From contig NZ_BLVP01000002.1 in assembly GCF_013340305.1 (NCBI RefSeq), forward strand, positions 283,857 through 347,856: DNA of 64,000 nucleotides, in the 5' to 3' direction. A model generated the notes under the pieces. That model ran no database searches. It was not told where the DNA came from and saw only the letters and a program-made list of their open reading frames with translations. A program made the position numbers and the translations under genes. The DNA is from Desulfovibrio psychrotolerans. GTDB taxonomy: Bacteria; Desulfobacterota; Desulfovibrionia; Desulfovibrionales; Desulfovibrionaceae. This document shows positions 16,298 to 24,734 of this stretch, one piece after another; the stretch's first letter is position 1; each line of letters begins with the position of its first letter.

Positions 16298-18229
16298 ATG
16301 ACCATGAACGTTACGCAGAAGATAATCGCAGCGCATCTCGTTTCCGGGGAGATGGTTCCCGGCGGGGAAATAGGCCTGCGTATAGACCAGACCCTGACGC
16401 AGGACGCCACGGGAACCATGGCCTATCTCCAGTTTGAGGCCATAGGCGTGGACCGCGTGCGTACTGATCTTTCCGTGAGCTATGTGGACCACAACACCTT
16501 GCAGATGGGCTTCCGCAACCCGGACGACCACCGTTTTCTGCGTACCGTGGCCAGGAAATACGGGGTGGTGTTTTCGCCTCCCGGCACGGGCATCTGTCAT
16601 CAGCTTCACCTTGAAAATTTTGCCAAGCCGGGGGCGACCCTTGTGGGTTCGGACAGCCATACCCCCACGGCGGGCGGCATAGGTTCGCTTGCCATGGGCG
16701 CGGGCGGGCTTTCCGTGGCGCTTGCCATGGCGGGCGAGCCGTATTTCATCGCCATGCCCAAGGTGGTGCGGGTGAGGCTGGAAGGCGCGCTGACCGGGTG
16801 GGCTTCTGCCAAGGATGTTATCCTGCATCTGCTGGGTCTGCTTTCTGTGAAGGGCGGCGTGGGCAGGGTGTTTGAGTACGCCGGTCCCGGCGTTGCCACG
16901 CTCTCTGTGCCTGAGCGCGCCGTGATTACCAACATGGGGGCGGAGCTTGGCGCCACCACATCGGTTTTTCCCAGTGACGGGCAGACCCGCCAGTTCCTTG
17001 CCGCCATGGGCCGCGAGGGAGACTGGAAGGAGCTTGTTGCCGATGCGGACGCCACCTATGACGAAGAAGTGGTCATTGACCTTTCCGCACTGGAACCCCT
17101 TGCGGCGCAGCCGCACATGCCGGACCGCGTGATGCCCGTGCGGGAGCTTGCAGGGCTTGCCGTGCAGCAGGTGGCCATAGGTTCGTGCACCAACTCTTCC
17201 TATGCGGACATGAAGTCTGTGGCGCAACTTTTTGCCGCCGCCAAGGTCAGCCCGGAAACGGACACCCTTATCAGCCCTGGTTCCAAGCAGGTGCTCAAGA
17301 TGCTGGCACGCGAAGGGCTGGTTGAGCCGCTGCTGGACGCGGGTGCGCGTTTGCTGGAATGTTCGTGCGGTCCGTGCATAGGCATGGGGGGATCTCCCGT
17401 TTCCGGCGGCGTTTCCGTGCGCACCTTTAACAGGAATTTTGAGGGCCGTTCCGGTACCAAGGATGCCAAGGTGTATCTGGTAAGCCCCCTGACCGCCGCC
17501 ATGGTGGCTATCCGCGGTGCGTTTACCGACCCTGCCACGTGGGGAACCGCTCCCGCCGTGCCCGATCTGCCCGCCGATGTGCCCAGCATACGGGACATGT
17601 TCCTGTATCCGCCGGCGGACGGCGACGGCGTGGAGGTGCAGCGCGGACCGAATATCGTGGCGCTGGAGAAGTTTGAAGGGTTTGGCGATGTGCTGGAAGC
17701 GGACGTGCTGCTCAAGGCGGGCGACGATATCACCACCGACCACATTATGCCCGCAGGGGCGGAGATTACCGCGCTGCGGTCCAACGTGCCCGCCATAAGC
17801 GCCTACGTGTTCAACCGGGTGGATGAAGAGTTTGTGGCCCGGGCCAAAGCCTGTGACAACGGCGTTATCGTGGCGGGCGAGAATTACGGTCAGGGCTCTT
17901 CACGCGAGCACGCGGCCCTTGCACCGAGGCATCTGGGAGTTCGCGCCGTCATTGCCAAGTCGCTTGCGCGCATTCACCGCGCCAATCTGGTGAACTTCGG
18001 CATTTTGCCGCTTATGCTGGAAGACAAGGCGGACTATGATGTGCTTGCCCTCGGGCAGCGGCTGACCGTGCCTGTGGCCGGGATTACGGCAGGCGGCATA
18101 GTGCGGGTTGCCGTTGCGGGCGGCGGCAGCGTGGCCGTGAGGAATGATTTGACGCAGAAGGAATTGGACATTATTCGGGCAGGCGGACTGCTTAATTATG
18201 TCCGTCTGTCAAAAACCGGCGTTGCGTAG
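16298..18229 (+). CDS. acnA: Aconitate hydratase
   Basis: Isomerises citrate to isocitrate in the cytoplasm, using a [4Fe-4S] cluster. The cluster ligands are visible as Cys in IGSCTNSSYADM and the pair in LLECSCGPCIGMGG; the swivel domain has VVAGENYGQGSSREHAALAPR. The protein has 643 residues, the short single-chain form common in Desulfovibrio and other anaerobes rather than the 890-residue AcnA. I start at ATG 16298, with AGCAGGAA before it; ATG 16304 is an alternative, and the frame open upstream to 16121 shows no conserved sequence. The foldase gene follows after 39 bases. Confidence 0.92.
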   Translation: MTMNVTQKIIAAHLVSGEMVPGGEIGLRIDQTLTQDATGTMAYLQFEAIGVDRVRTDLSVSYVDHNTLQMGFRNPDDHRFLRTVARKYGVVFSPPGTGICHQLHLENFAKPGATLVGSDSHTPTAGGIGSLAMGAGGLSVALAMAGEPYFIAMPKVVRVRLEGALTGWASAKDVILHLLGLLSVKGGVGRVFEYAGPGVATLSVPERAVITNMGAELGATTSVFPSDGQTRQFLAAMGREGDWKELVADADATYDEEVVIDLSALEPLAAQPHMPDRVMPVRELAGLAVQQVAIGSCTNSSYADMKSVAQLFAAAKVSPETDTLISPGSKQVLKMLAREGLVEPLLDAGARLLECSCGPCIGMGGSPVSGGVSVRTFNRNFEGRSGTKDAKVYLVSPLTAAMVAIRGAFTDPATWGTAPAVPDLPADVPSIRDMFLYPPADGDGVEVQRGPNIVALEKFEGFGDVLEADVLLKAGDDITTDHIMPAGAEITALRSNVPAISAYVFNRVDEEFVARAKACDNGVIVAGENYGQGSSREHAALAPRHLGVRAVIAKSLARIHRANLVNFGILPLMLEDKADYDVLALGQRLTVPVAGITAGGIVRVAVAGGGSVAVRNDLTQKELDIIRAGGLLNYVRLSKTGVA

Positions 18230-18268
18230 CATTACGGCGCCACACGTCAGAACGAAAGGAAACGGAGC

Positions 18269-20164
18269 ATGTTGGACTCTATTCGGCAGAATGCCCAGTC
18301 GTGGGGCGTAAAGATTGCCTTTGCCCTTATTATTATAGTGTTCGTATTCTGGGGCGTGGGGTCCATGAGCCCCTCAAAGAACGCGAGCGTGCTCGCCACC
18401 GTGAACGAGAAGCCCATTCTGGTGCCTGAATTCAAGCAGGCATACGAGCAGCAGTTCGCCATGATGAAGCAGCAGATTCCCGGCCTGAAGGCCGAAGATC
18501 TGCGGCAGATCGGGTTCGGGCAGCAGGTGCTGCAGCAGCTTGTGACCAAGAAGCTGATTCTTCAGGAAGCCGAGCGCATGGGCGTGACGGTGACCCCCCA
18601 CGAACTGAAGAAGACCATTGCTTCCATTGCCGTGTTCCGCAATGAGCAGGAAGTGTTTGACGGCGATGTGTACAAAAAGGTGCTGGCTGCGCAGGGTATG
18701 ACCCCCGGGCAGTTTGAGGAAAGCTACCGTCAGGACCTGCTGCTGGAAAAGATGCAGGACTATGTGACCCTGCCCGCAGCCGTGACTGCCGAAGAAGCGC
18801 GCGCCGCCTTTGCCTTTGCGGGTGAGCGCCGGTCTATAGAGTACGCTGTGCTTGCAGCCGCCTCTTTTGTGGAAAAGGCCACCGTTGACCCGGAAAGCGT
18901 GCAGCAGTTTTATGAGAACAACAAACAGCAGTTCAGCCAGCCCGCGCGCGTGAGCCTTGACTATATTCTCATTACCCCGCGCAGTCTTGCGCGCCCCGAC
19001 GAGGTGTCTGACGCAGACGTGGCTGCCTATTACGAAGCCAACAGCGAAAGCGCTTTTGTGCAGGAAGAATCCATGCAGGCACGGCACATTCTGGTGCTTG
19101 CCGATGAAAACGCTCCCGAAGAGAAGGTTGCCGAAGCCAAGGCAAAGATTGAGGCCGTGAAAGCCCGTATTGCCAAGGGTGAGGACTTCGGGGCAGTGGC
19201 CAAGGCTGTTTCCGAGTGTCCTTCCGCTCCGCAGGGTGGCGATCTGGGCACCTTTGGCCGGGGAGCCATGGTCAAGCCGTTTGAAGACGCCGCCTTTGCC
19301 CTGAAGGCCGGGCAGGTTTCCGATGTGGTGCGCACGCAGTTCGGCTTCCATATCATAAAGGCTGAAGCCGTGACGCCCCGCAAGGTGAAGACCCTTGATG
19401 AAGTGGGCGATGATATCCGCAGGCGCATAGCCGAAGACAGAGCGGCAGACAAGGTTGCGGACACCATGGATACCGTGTTCGAAGAACTGCTTGCAGGCAA
19501 GGCGCTTGCCGCAGCGGCTGACGAGCACAAGCTGGAACTGCGTTCCACGCCGGAATTCCCCCGGTCCCGCGCGCAGGACGTGGCCGGACTGAAGGAAGAG
19601 TCCGCTGCGATCGTTTTCAGCACTCCGGCTGACAGCCTTGTGGAATCGCCCCTTGAAGTGGAAGGCGGGTATATTCTTGCCCGTGTGAACACCAGCAAGC
19701 CTGAGAGTTTTGTGCACTTTGAGCAGGTGAAGCCCGCCATTGAAGGACGCCTGCTGCAGGAAGCCGCCACCCGCATGGCGGGAGAGGAAGCCAGAGCCAT
19801 TGCCAACGATGTGAAGGCGGGCAATCTTCCCAAGGCACTGGCGGATACCGTGCAGACCTCGCCGTTGATTAACCGCAACGGGGTGGTGCCCGGTCTGGGA
19901 CAGGCTCCCGAGCTTATGGAGGCCGTGTTCTCCGGTACCGCAGACACGTGGTCCGGCCCCTTCATGAGCACCGCAGGTGCCGTGTTCTTCCGCGTGAAGG
20001 ACGTGGCGGCACCCACTGAAGAAGAATGGAAGAGCGCGGAAGAACGCGTGATTGCCTCCATGCTGAACGCCAGAAAGCAGGAACTGTTCCGCGCTTTTGT
20101 CAACGAACTGGTGAAGAAGGGCAAGGTGGAAATCCATAATCAGGATTTCGTGGCCAATCTTTAG
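18269..20164 (+). CDS. ppiD: PpiD/SurA-type periplasmic peptidyl-prolyl isomerase
   Basis: Membrane-anchored periplasmic foldase that assists envelope proteins. An N-terminal SurA_N/PpiD region includes one transmembrane anchor at about residues 15-32 ([17 protein letters not shown]) without a cleavage site, followed by the SurA_N helices and a parvulin domain around residues 250-380, with [32 protein letters not shown] and [10 protein letters not shown]. The C-terminal quarter is a second, degenerate PPIC-like region. Length 631 is close to PpiD. AAAGGAAACGGAG precedes ATG. A strong terminator follows. Confidence 0.88.
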   Translation: MLDSIRQNAQSWGVKIAFALIIIVFVFWGVGSMSPSKNASVLATVNEKPILVPEFKQAYEQQFAMMKQQIPGLKAEDLRQIGFGQQVLQQLVTKKLILQEAERMGVTVTPHELKKTIASIAVFRNEQEVFDGDVYKKVLAAQGMTPGQFEESYRQDLLLEKMQDYVTLPAAVTAEEARAAFAFAGERRSIEYAVLAAASFVEKATVDPESVQQFYENNKQQFSQPARVSLDYILITPRSLARPDEVSDADVAAYYEANSESAFVQEESMQARHILVLADENAPEEKVAEAKAKIEAVKARIAKGEDFGAVAKAVSECPSAPQGGDLGTFGRGAMVKPFEDAAFALKAGQVSDVVRTQFGFHIIKAEAVTPRKVKTLDEVGDDIRRRIAEDRAADKVADTMDTVFEELLAGKALAAAADEHKLELRSTPEFPRSRAQDVAGLKEESAAIVFSTPADSLVESPLEVEGGYILARVNTSKPESFVHFEQVKPAIEGRLLQEAATRMAGEEARAIANDVKAGNLPKALADTVQTSPLINRNGVVPGLGQAPELMEAVFSGTADTWSGPFMSTAGAVFFRVKDVAAPTEEEWKSAEERVIASMLNARKQELFRAFVNELVKKGKVEIHNQDFVANL

Positions 20165-20191
20165 CAGCTTCCGGTTCAATGAAGAACAGGG

Positions 20192-20224
20192 GAGGGCGGC
20201 CATGCGGCTGCCCTCTTTTTTTTT
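20192..20224 (+). terminator. ppiD terminator
   Basis: GAGGGC (20192-20197) pairs with GCCCTC (20210-20215), the interior GGC/GCT may extend the stem, and about ten T follow. It sits 28 bases after the ppiD stop. Confidence 0.75.
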
Positions 20225-20323
20225 GTGCGGTCAGCGGAGGCGGCAGTGAATGGCGTAGTAGAGAGATGTTACCCTTGCGCGGGAAAATGGTATAGGGTGT
20301 ACCAAACCAAGGAGGATTTCTCG

Positions 20324-20887
20324 ATGGCAAAGAAACTGTTGCTCATTTGCGGCGATTTTGTGGAAGACTATGAAATCATGGTGCCCTTTCAGGCCTTGCA
20401 GGCCATGGGATATGCGGTGGACGCGGTGTGCCCCGGCAAGAAGGCCGGAGAATCGGTGGCGACCGCCATCCATGACTTTGAAGGACACCAGACCTATTCG
20501 GAAAAGCCGGGGCACAATTTTACCCTGAACGCCACCTTTGACGAGGTGGTACCGGAAAAGTATGATGGACTGATCATTCCCGGAGGGCGTGCGCCTGAGT
20601 ATCTGCGCCTGAACGACAAGGTGCTTGCCATGGTGCGCCACTTCTACGACTCCCGTAAGGTCATCGGCGCTGTGTGCCACGGTGCGCAGCTGCTGGCGGC
20701 GGCGGTGTCGCTGGACGGGCGGCGGATTTCCGCCTATCCTGCCTGCTCTCCGGAAGTGCGTCTGGCAGGGGCCGAGTATGTGAACCTGCCGATGGATGAG
20801 GCTGTTACGGACGGCAACATAGTGACCGCCCCCGCATGGCCCGCGCACCCGCAGTGGCTGCGCAAGATTGCCGACCTGCTGGGATAG
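20324..20887 (+). CDS. DJ-1/PfpI family protein
   Basis: Class I glutamine-amidotransferase-like fold with 187 residues. The nucleophile elbow is AVCHGAQLL, whose Cys is conserved in the DJ-1/PfpI superfamily, and an acidic residue occurs early in the sheet (DFVEDYE). Members include deglycases, glyoxalases and proteases, and the exact activity cannot be read from sequence. AAGGAGGA lies ten bases before ATG 20324; the frame open upstream to 20225 has no conserved sequence. The gene stands alone after the ppiD terminator, with the promoter probably in the 100 bases before it. Confidence 0.8.
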   Translation: MAKKLLLICGDFVEDYEIMVPFQALQAMGYAVDAVCPGKKAGESVATAIHDFEGHQTYSEKPGHNFTLNATFDEVVPEKYDGLIIPGGRAPEYLRLNDKVLAMVRHFYDSRKVIGAVCHGAQLLAAAVSLDGRRISAYPACSPEVRLAGAEYVNLPMDEAVTDGNIVTAPAWPAHPQWLRKIADLLG

Positions 20888-21024
20888 GCTGCGGTAGCAC
20901 GATCTCGCAGGGTGCCCGGTTGAAGGGCGCGGGTGTGAGGGTGCCGGAGTCCGCCGGGGAGAACGCGGCGGTCTATGGTGTTTGCCGGTGCGCTGTATGG
21001 AACGGCGAAAAGAGAGGTGCCATA

Positions 21025-21330
21025 ATGTGCCGGATTTACGCTTCCACCGAACCTGCGGAATACGAACAGGTAACCCGCTCTGTGCGTCTGCATGGCGGCG
21101 TGACCAGCGTGCGGCTTGAGCGGCGATTCTGGGCTGTGCTGGAGGAGCTTGCCGAGTCGGAAGACACCTCTTTGCCCAAGTTTCTGGAGGCACTGCATGA
21201 CGAAGCGGTTGCCCTGCACGGCCAGATAGGCAACTTTGCCTCGTTGCTGCGCGTGGTGTGCGCCACGTATCTGGACACGGTGCGTTCCGGGGGATATGTG
21301 CGCGAGGTGGCGGACAGACCGCAGCCGTAA
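21025..21330 (+). CDS. Ribbon-helix-helix domain protein
   Basis: A 101-residue protein with an RHH-type region around residues 25-75: VTSVRLERRFWAVLEELA forms the strand and first helix, followed by SLPKFLEALHDEAV. This matches the RHH_4 group of small DNA-binding-like proteins common in Proteobacteria. It has no toxin partner next to it. AGAGAGG precedes ATG 21025. The C-terminal part, ending in a short Pro/Arg tail, is less conserved. It could be a transcription regulator; no operator is evident. Confidence 0.65.
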   Translation: MCRIYASTEPAEYEQVTRSVRLHGGVTSVRLERRFWAVLEELAESEDTSLPKFLEALHDEAVALHGQIGNFASLLRVVCATYLDTVRSGGYVREVADRPQP

Positions 21331-21393
21331 TTGCGCCTTTTGCCTTGAACAATGTCCGGAAGTTTTTGAGCCGGAACGGATCGACACACAATG

Positions 21394-21446
21394 AACAGCC
21401 CCCGGCCTGAGTCCGCCATGCGGAACCGGCCGGGGGCTGTTGTTTT
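21394..21446. terminator. Bidirectional terminator between convergent genes
   Basis: AACAGCCCCCGGCC (21394-21407) pairs perfectly over 14 bases with 21428-21441, with a T-rich tail on the plus strand (GTTTTG). It lies between the ribbon-helix-helix gene and the convergent ferredoxin gene, whose stop is at 21451. Confidence 0.8.
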
Positions 21447-21450
21447 GTGG

Positions 21451-22302
21451 CTACTGCCCGAACAGAGTCTGCTGCGCGCGCCCGCCGCCGCAGGTCATGA
21501 TGATTTCCTCCACCGGAATGCCGGTGTCTGCGCGCTTGGCTGCTTCGAACACGGCCTGTGAGAGGCCCCGGCAGCAGGGGACTTCCATGCGCAGCACCGC
21601 GATGGAACGGATGCCGCTGGTGGCGAGGATGTCTGTTATCTTCTGCACGTAGGCGTTGGTATCGTCAAACTTGGGGCAGCCGATGAGCACCACCTTGCCG
21701 CGTGCGAATTCGCTGTGGAAGATGGGGGAGGCTGCGGAGGCGCAGTCTGCGGCCACCAGCACGTCTGCACCCTTCAGGTATTCCGCCGTGGGCGGCACAA
21801 GGCGAATCTTGAGCGGCCAGTGGCCGGGGCCGGAAACGGGGCCGCCTTCTACCGTTACGGCCTGTATGCCGTCTGGTGCTGACTGCATGGGGGTGATGCG
21901 CTTGGCCATGGAGCCGGGGCAGCCGCACCCATGGCCGCCTGCGTGCGCATGACCATGTTGAGCACCGTGGCCGGCGTGCCCGATGTGAGCAGGGCCGTGA
22001 CCGTGCGGGCCGTGTGAAGCGTGGGAACTGTGGGACGGGGTGGCCTTGCCATCGCGCCGGGCAACCCATGCCAGAGCGGCTTCCTCGTCAAAGTCGTCCG
22101 CCTCGCGTTCGATGATGTGCAGGGCGTTTTCCGGGCATGCGCCGATGCACGCGCCCAGTCCGTCACAGAAGGAATCCTTTACGATTTTGGCCTTGCCGTC
22201 CACGATGGCCAGTGCGCCTTCTGCGCAGTCCACGATGCACAGGCCACAACCGGTGCACTTTTCTTCGTCAATTTCGATAATCTTTCTTTTGATCTTGGAC
22301 AT
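21451..22302 (-). CDS. 4Fe-4S ferredoxin-type protein with His-rich linker
   Basis: Iron-sulfur protein of 283 residues. N-terminal ferredoxin cysteines are C16, C19, C22 and C26, and a second set is C46, C52 and C56. Residues 91-124 contain 12 histidines and are followed by CGC at 126-128, which looks like a metal-binding linker. The C-terminal 140 residues contain a single-domain Cys-rich region (ADCASAASPI, VPCCRGLSQA, TCGGGRAQQ) resembling CoA-reductase-like or Hcp-partner ferredoxins. AGGGGATACC precedes ATG 22302; a longer frame starts at 22335. It follows hcp on the same strand after 271 bases and may supply electrons to Hcp (inference). Confidence 0.75.
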   Translation of the reverse strand: MSKIKRKIIEIDEEKCTGCGLCIVDCAEGALAIVDGKAKIVKDSFCDGLGACIGACPENALHIIEREADDFDEEAALAWVARRDGKATPSHSSHASHGPHGHGPAHIGHAGHGAQHGHAHAGGHGCGCPGSMAKRITPMQSAPDGIQAVTVEGGPVSGPGHWPLKIRLVPPTAEYLKGADVLVAADCASAASPIFHSEFARGKVVLIGCPKFDDTNAYVQKITDILATSGIRSIAVLRMEVPCCRGLSQAVFEAAKRADTGIPVEEIIMTCGGGRAQQTLFGQ

Positions 22303-22573
22303 ATTGGTATCCCCTGTGGATAATTGATTTTGCATATTTTTGTTGGTGCCGGGCCCTAAGCTGTGTCTGGTGCCATGGTCGGCGCCTTACTTGGTTCCGG
22401 GACGGGCACTTGGGTTGCGGTGCTTCACCCGCTCTGGTGATGCCCGGTCCTGTGACCGGCCAGCGCCGGAATGGGTGCTGCCGTTGGTTCGGAGTTCCGT
22501 CTTGCCGGGTGGTGGGAAGAATGCAGGACATCGGGAGGGGAGAGGAGGCACCCCTCCCGATGTTCTGATGGGA
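22303..22573. other. Gap between hcp and the ferredoxin gene, with a hairpin
   Basis: A 13-bp perfect stem (22528-22540 with 22551-22563, loop of 10) lies just after the hcp stop but lacks a T-run on the minus strand. The rest is GC-rich sequence without a supported gene; a promoter for the ferredoxin gene is not obvious. Confidence 0.4.
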
Positions 22574-24178
22574 TTAGCCCAGAATGGCCTTGAGGTCTTC
22601 GTCAGGCGTGGAGATGGGCTTGATGTTATAGTTTTCTACAAGGAAGTTCAGCACGTTGGGGCTTACGAACGCGGGCAGTGAGGGTCCGAGGCGGATATCC
22701 TTGATGCCGAGCGCCAGCAGGGTGAGCAGAATGACCACGGCCTTCTGCTCGTACCAGCTGAGCACGAGAGAGAGGGGCAGGTCGTTCACGCCGCAGTTGA
22801 ATGCGTTGGCAAGCGCCACGGCGATCTGCACGGCGGAGTAGGCATCGTTGCACTGGCCCACGTCCAGAAGGCGCGGAATGCCGCCTATGTCGCCGATCTG
22901 CTTGTCAAAGAACCGGAACTTGCCGCATGCGAGGGTGAGCACCACGGTGTCCTTGGGGGTCTTTTCCACGAACTCGGTGTAGTAGTTACGTCCGGGCTTG
23001 GCACCGTCGCAGCCGCCCACCAGGAAGAAGTGACGGATGGCACCGGCCTTCACGGCGTCGATGACCTTATCTGCCACGCCGAGCACCGCGTTGCGGCCAA
23101 AGCCGGTGAGCACGGTCTTGCCGGGCTTGTCTTCGGTAAAGCCGGGCAGTTCAAGGGCGCGCTTGATCACGGGAGTGAAGTCGCGGTTTTCGCAGTGGAC
23201 CAGACCGGGCCAGCCCACCAGGCCGGTGGTGAACACGTTGGCCTTGTAAGAGTCCTGCGGCTTCTGGATGCAGTTGGTGGTGAACAGGATGGCACCGGGG
23301 AAGGCCGGGAATTCCTTGTGCTGGTTCTGCCATGCGGTGCCGAAGTGGCCGTAGAAGTGGGGGTACTTCTTCAGTTCCGGGTAGCCGTGGCAGGGCAGCA
23401 TTTCGCCGTGGGTGTATATGTTTATGCCCTTGCCTTCCGTCTGCTTGAGCAGTTCGTGCAGGTCCTTCAGGTCGTGACCGGAAACGAGGATGGCCTTGCC
23501 CTTCTTCTGCCCCAGCGGCACTTCCGTGGGAACAGGGTGGCCGTAGGTGCCGGTGTTGCCTGCGTCCAGCAGTTCCATGGCGCGCAGGTTCACGTTGCCG
23601 CATTCCAGCAGCAGGCCCACCCATGCATTCAGGTCGCGCTCTACGCCGTCGTATCCGGCCGCAAGAGCCTTGTACAGGAAGTCGTATACCTTCTCGTCCT
23701 GCTGGCCGAGAATGCCCGCATGGTCGGCGTAGGCGGCAAGGCCCTTGAGCCCGTAAACCAGAAGCTGCTTGACGGAGCGGATATCGTCGTTGGAATCGAA
23801 GTCGGCAACGCCGTGACCTTCTGCCTGTGCGACCAGCCCGTCGATGGTGGAGGCGGGCTTGTAGGTGCCGGGACCTGCGGGCAGGGATGCGCCGCCCTTG
23901 GTAAGCAGTTCATCGCGCTTGGCGACGATGTCGCTGATGAAGGTCTGGAAACGTGCGGGGTCGAAGTTGACGTTGGTGAGGGTGGTGAAGAGCATCTTGG
24001 CAGTGAAATGGCCAAGGGCCAGATCCTTGTTGCCGGTCTTCAGGGCCGCAAGGGAGAGACCGCGCAGGGAGTAGACCACGAGGTCCTGAATGTCGGACAC
24101 TTCGGGCTGCTTGCCGCACACGCCTATCTGGGTGCAGCCGGTTCCTTTGGCAGTCTGTTCACACTGGTTGCAAAACAT
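22574..24178 (-). CDS. hcp: Hybrid cluster protein (hydroxylamine reductase)
   Basis: Prismane-type [Fe-S] enzyme with hydroxylamine reductase and nitric oxide-related activities, acting in defence against nitrosative stress in anaerobes. The N-terminus shows C3, C6, C15 and C21, which is the CX2CX8CX5C class seen in Desulfovibrio rather than the CX2CX11CX6C of facultative bacteria. The hybrid-cluster region is recognisable from VGGCDGAKPGRNYY and LTLACGKFRF. I start at ATG 24178 because an AAGGAG lies about seven bases before it and the family begins MFC; an in-frame ATG at 24259 with GGGAGC upstream would add 27 residues. Its length of 534 is close to the family norm of about 550. Confidence 0.92.
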   Translation of the reverse strand: MFCNQCEQTAKGTGCTQIGVCGKQPEVSDIQDLVVYSLRGLSLAALKTGNKDLALGHFTAKMLFTTLTNVNFDPARFQTFISDIVAKRDELLTKGGASLPAGPGTYKPASTIDGLVAQAEGHGVADFDSNDDIRSVKQLLVYGLKGLAAYADHAGILGQQDEKVYDFLYKALAAGYDGVERDLNAWVGLLLECGNVNLRAMELLDAGNTGTYGHPVPTEVPLGQKKGKAILVSGHDLKDLHELLKQTEGKGINIYTHGEMLPCHGYPELKKYPHFYGHFGTAWQNQHKEFPAFPGAILFTTNCIQKPQDSYKANVFTTGLVGWPGLVHCENRDFTPVIKRALELPGFTEDKPGKTVLTGFGRNAVLGVADKVIDAVKAGAIRHFFLVGGCDGAKPGRNYYTEFVEKTPKDTVVLTLACGKFRFFDKQIGDIGGIPRLLDVGQCNDAYSAVQIAVALANAFNCGVNDLPLSLVLSWYEQKAVVILLTLLALGIKDIRLGPSLPAFVSPNVLNFLVENYNIKPISTPDEDLKAILG

Positions 24179-24398
24179 TGCATGCTCCTTGTTGGAAGAG
24201 GGTTTCTGTTCGCCGCTGGCGGCGTTGCCGGTAAAGAAGGAAAGAAATTTTTTGATCATGGTCTGCTCCCGTTTTTCCGGCTGCGCTGAGGAGGTCTGAA
24301 GCCCATGCTGCCGCGCCGGTTATTTGCTTGCGTTGTCCGGCGTGCGTATGTTCCGTGCGCCGTTGAGTGCAATCTAGGCCGGATGGCCCGTGCGGTAT

Positions 24399-24412
24399 GT
24401 GACACGCATCAA
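24399..24412. promoter_or_regulatory. HcpR-like Crp/Fnr-family site upstream of hcp
   Basis: On the minus strand the site reads TTGATGCGTGTCAC, matching the TTGAC-N4-GTCAA form described for HcpR at 8 of 10 specified bases. It lies about 220 bases before the hcp start. HcpR controls hcp in many Deltaproteobacteria, so the location is sensible, but the match is partial. Confidence 0.45.
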
Positions 24413-24532
24413 AAAGGGAGAAATCTTTTCATCTTTTTCCATGCTCAGGGAAAATTGGACATTATATATGGGAAAAGGTGAGGGCGGAGGAGGAATCTTT
24501 TGGAGAAAAAATGATTTGGCTGCGATTTGGGC

Positions 24533-24561
24533 TTGACGAAGGTGGCTCATGTGCGTAGATA
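24533..24561 (+). promoter_or_regulatory. Promoter of the tRNA-Val gene
   Basis: TTGACG (24533-24538) is a 5 of 6 match to the -35 box, with 17 bases to TAGATA (24556-24561) as the likely -10. Transcription would begin about 20 bases before the mature tRNA. Confidence 0.55.
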
Positions 24562-24582
24562 CCATCTCCGCCGTAACGGTGT

Positions 24583-24657
<75 letters not shown>

Positions 24658-24671
24658 CACTGAATCGGAGC

Positions 24672-24701
24672 AGAGGGAGGCGGAAATGCCTCCCTCTTTT
24701 G
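24672..24701 (+). terminator. Terminator between tRNA-Val and thrS
   Basis: AGAGGGAGGC (24672-24681) pairs perfectly with GCCTCCCTCT (24688-24697), followed by T(4). It lies 14 bases after the tRNA and about 34 before the thrS start, so thrS either has a weak promoter here or depends on readthrough. Confidence 0.7.
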
Positions 24702-24734
24702 CGTTATTCACATCATTTTTCAGGAGAAGCCATC

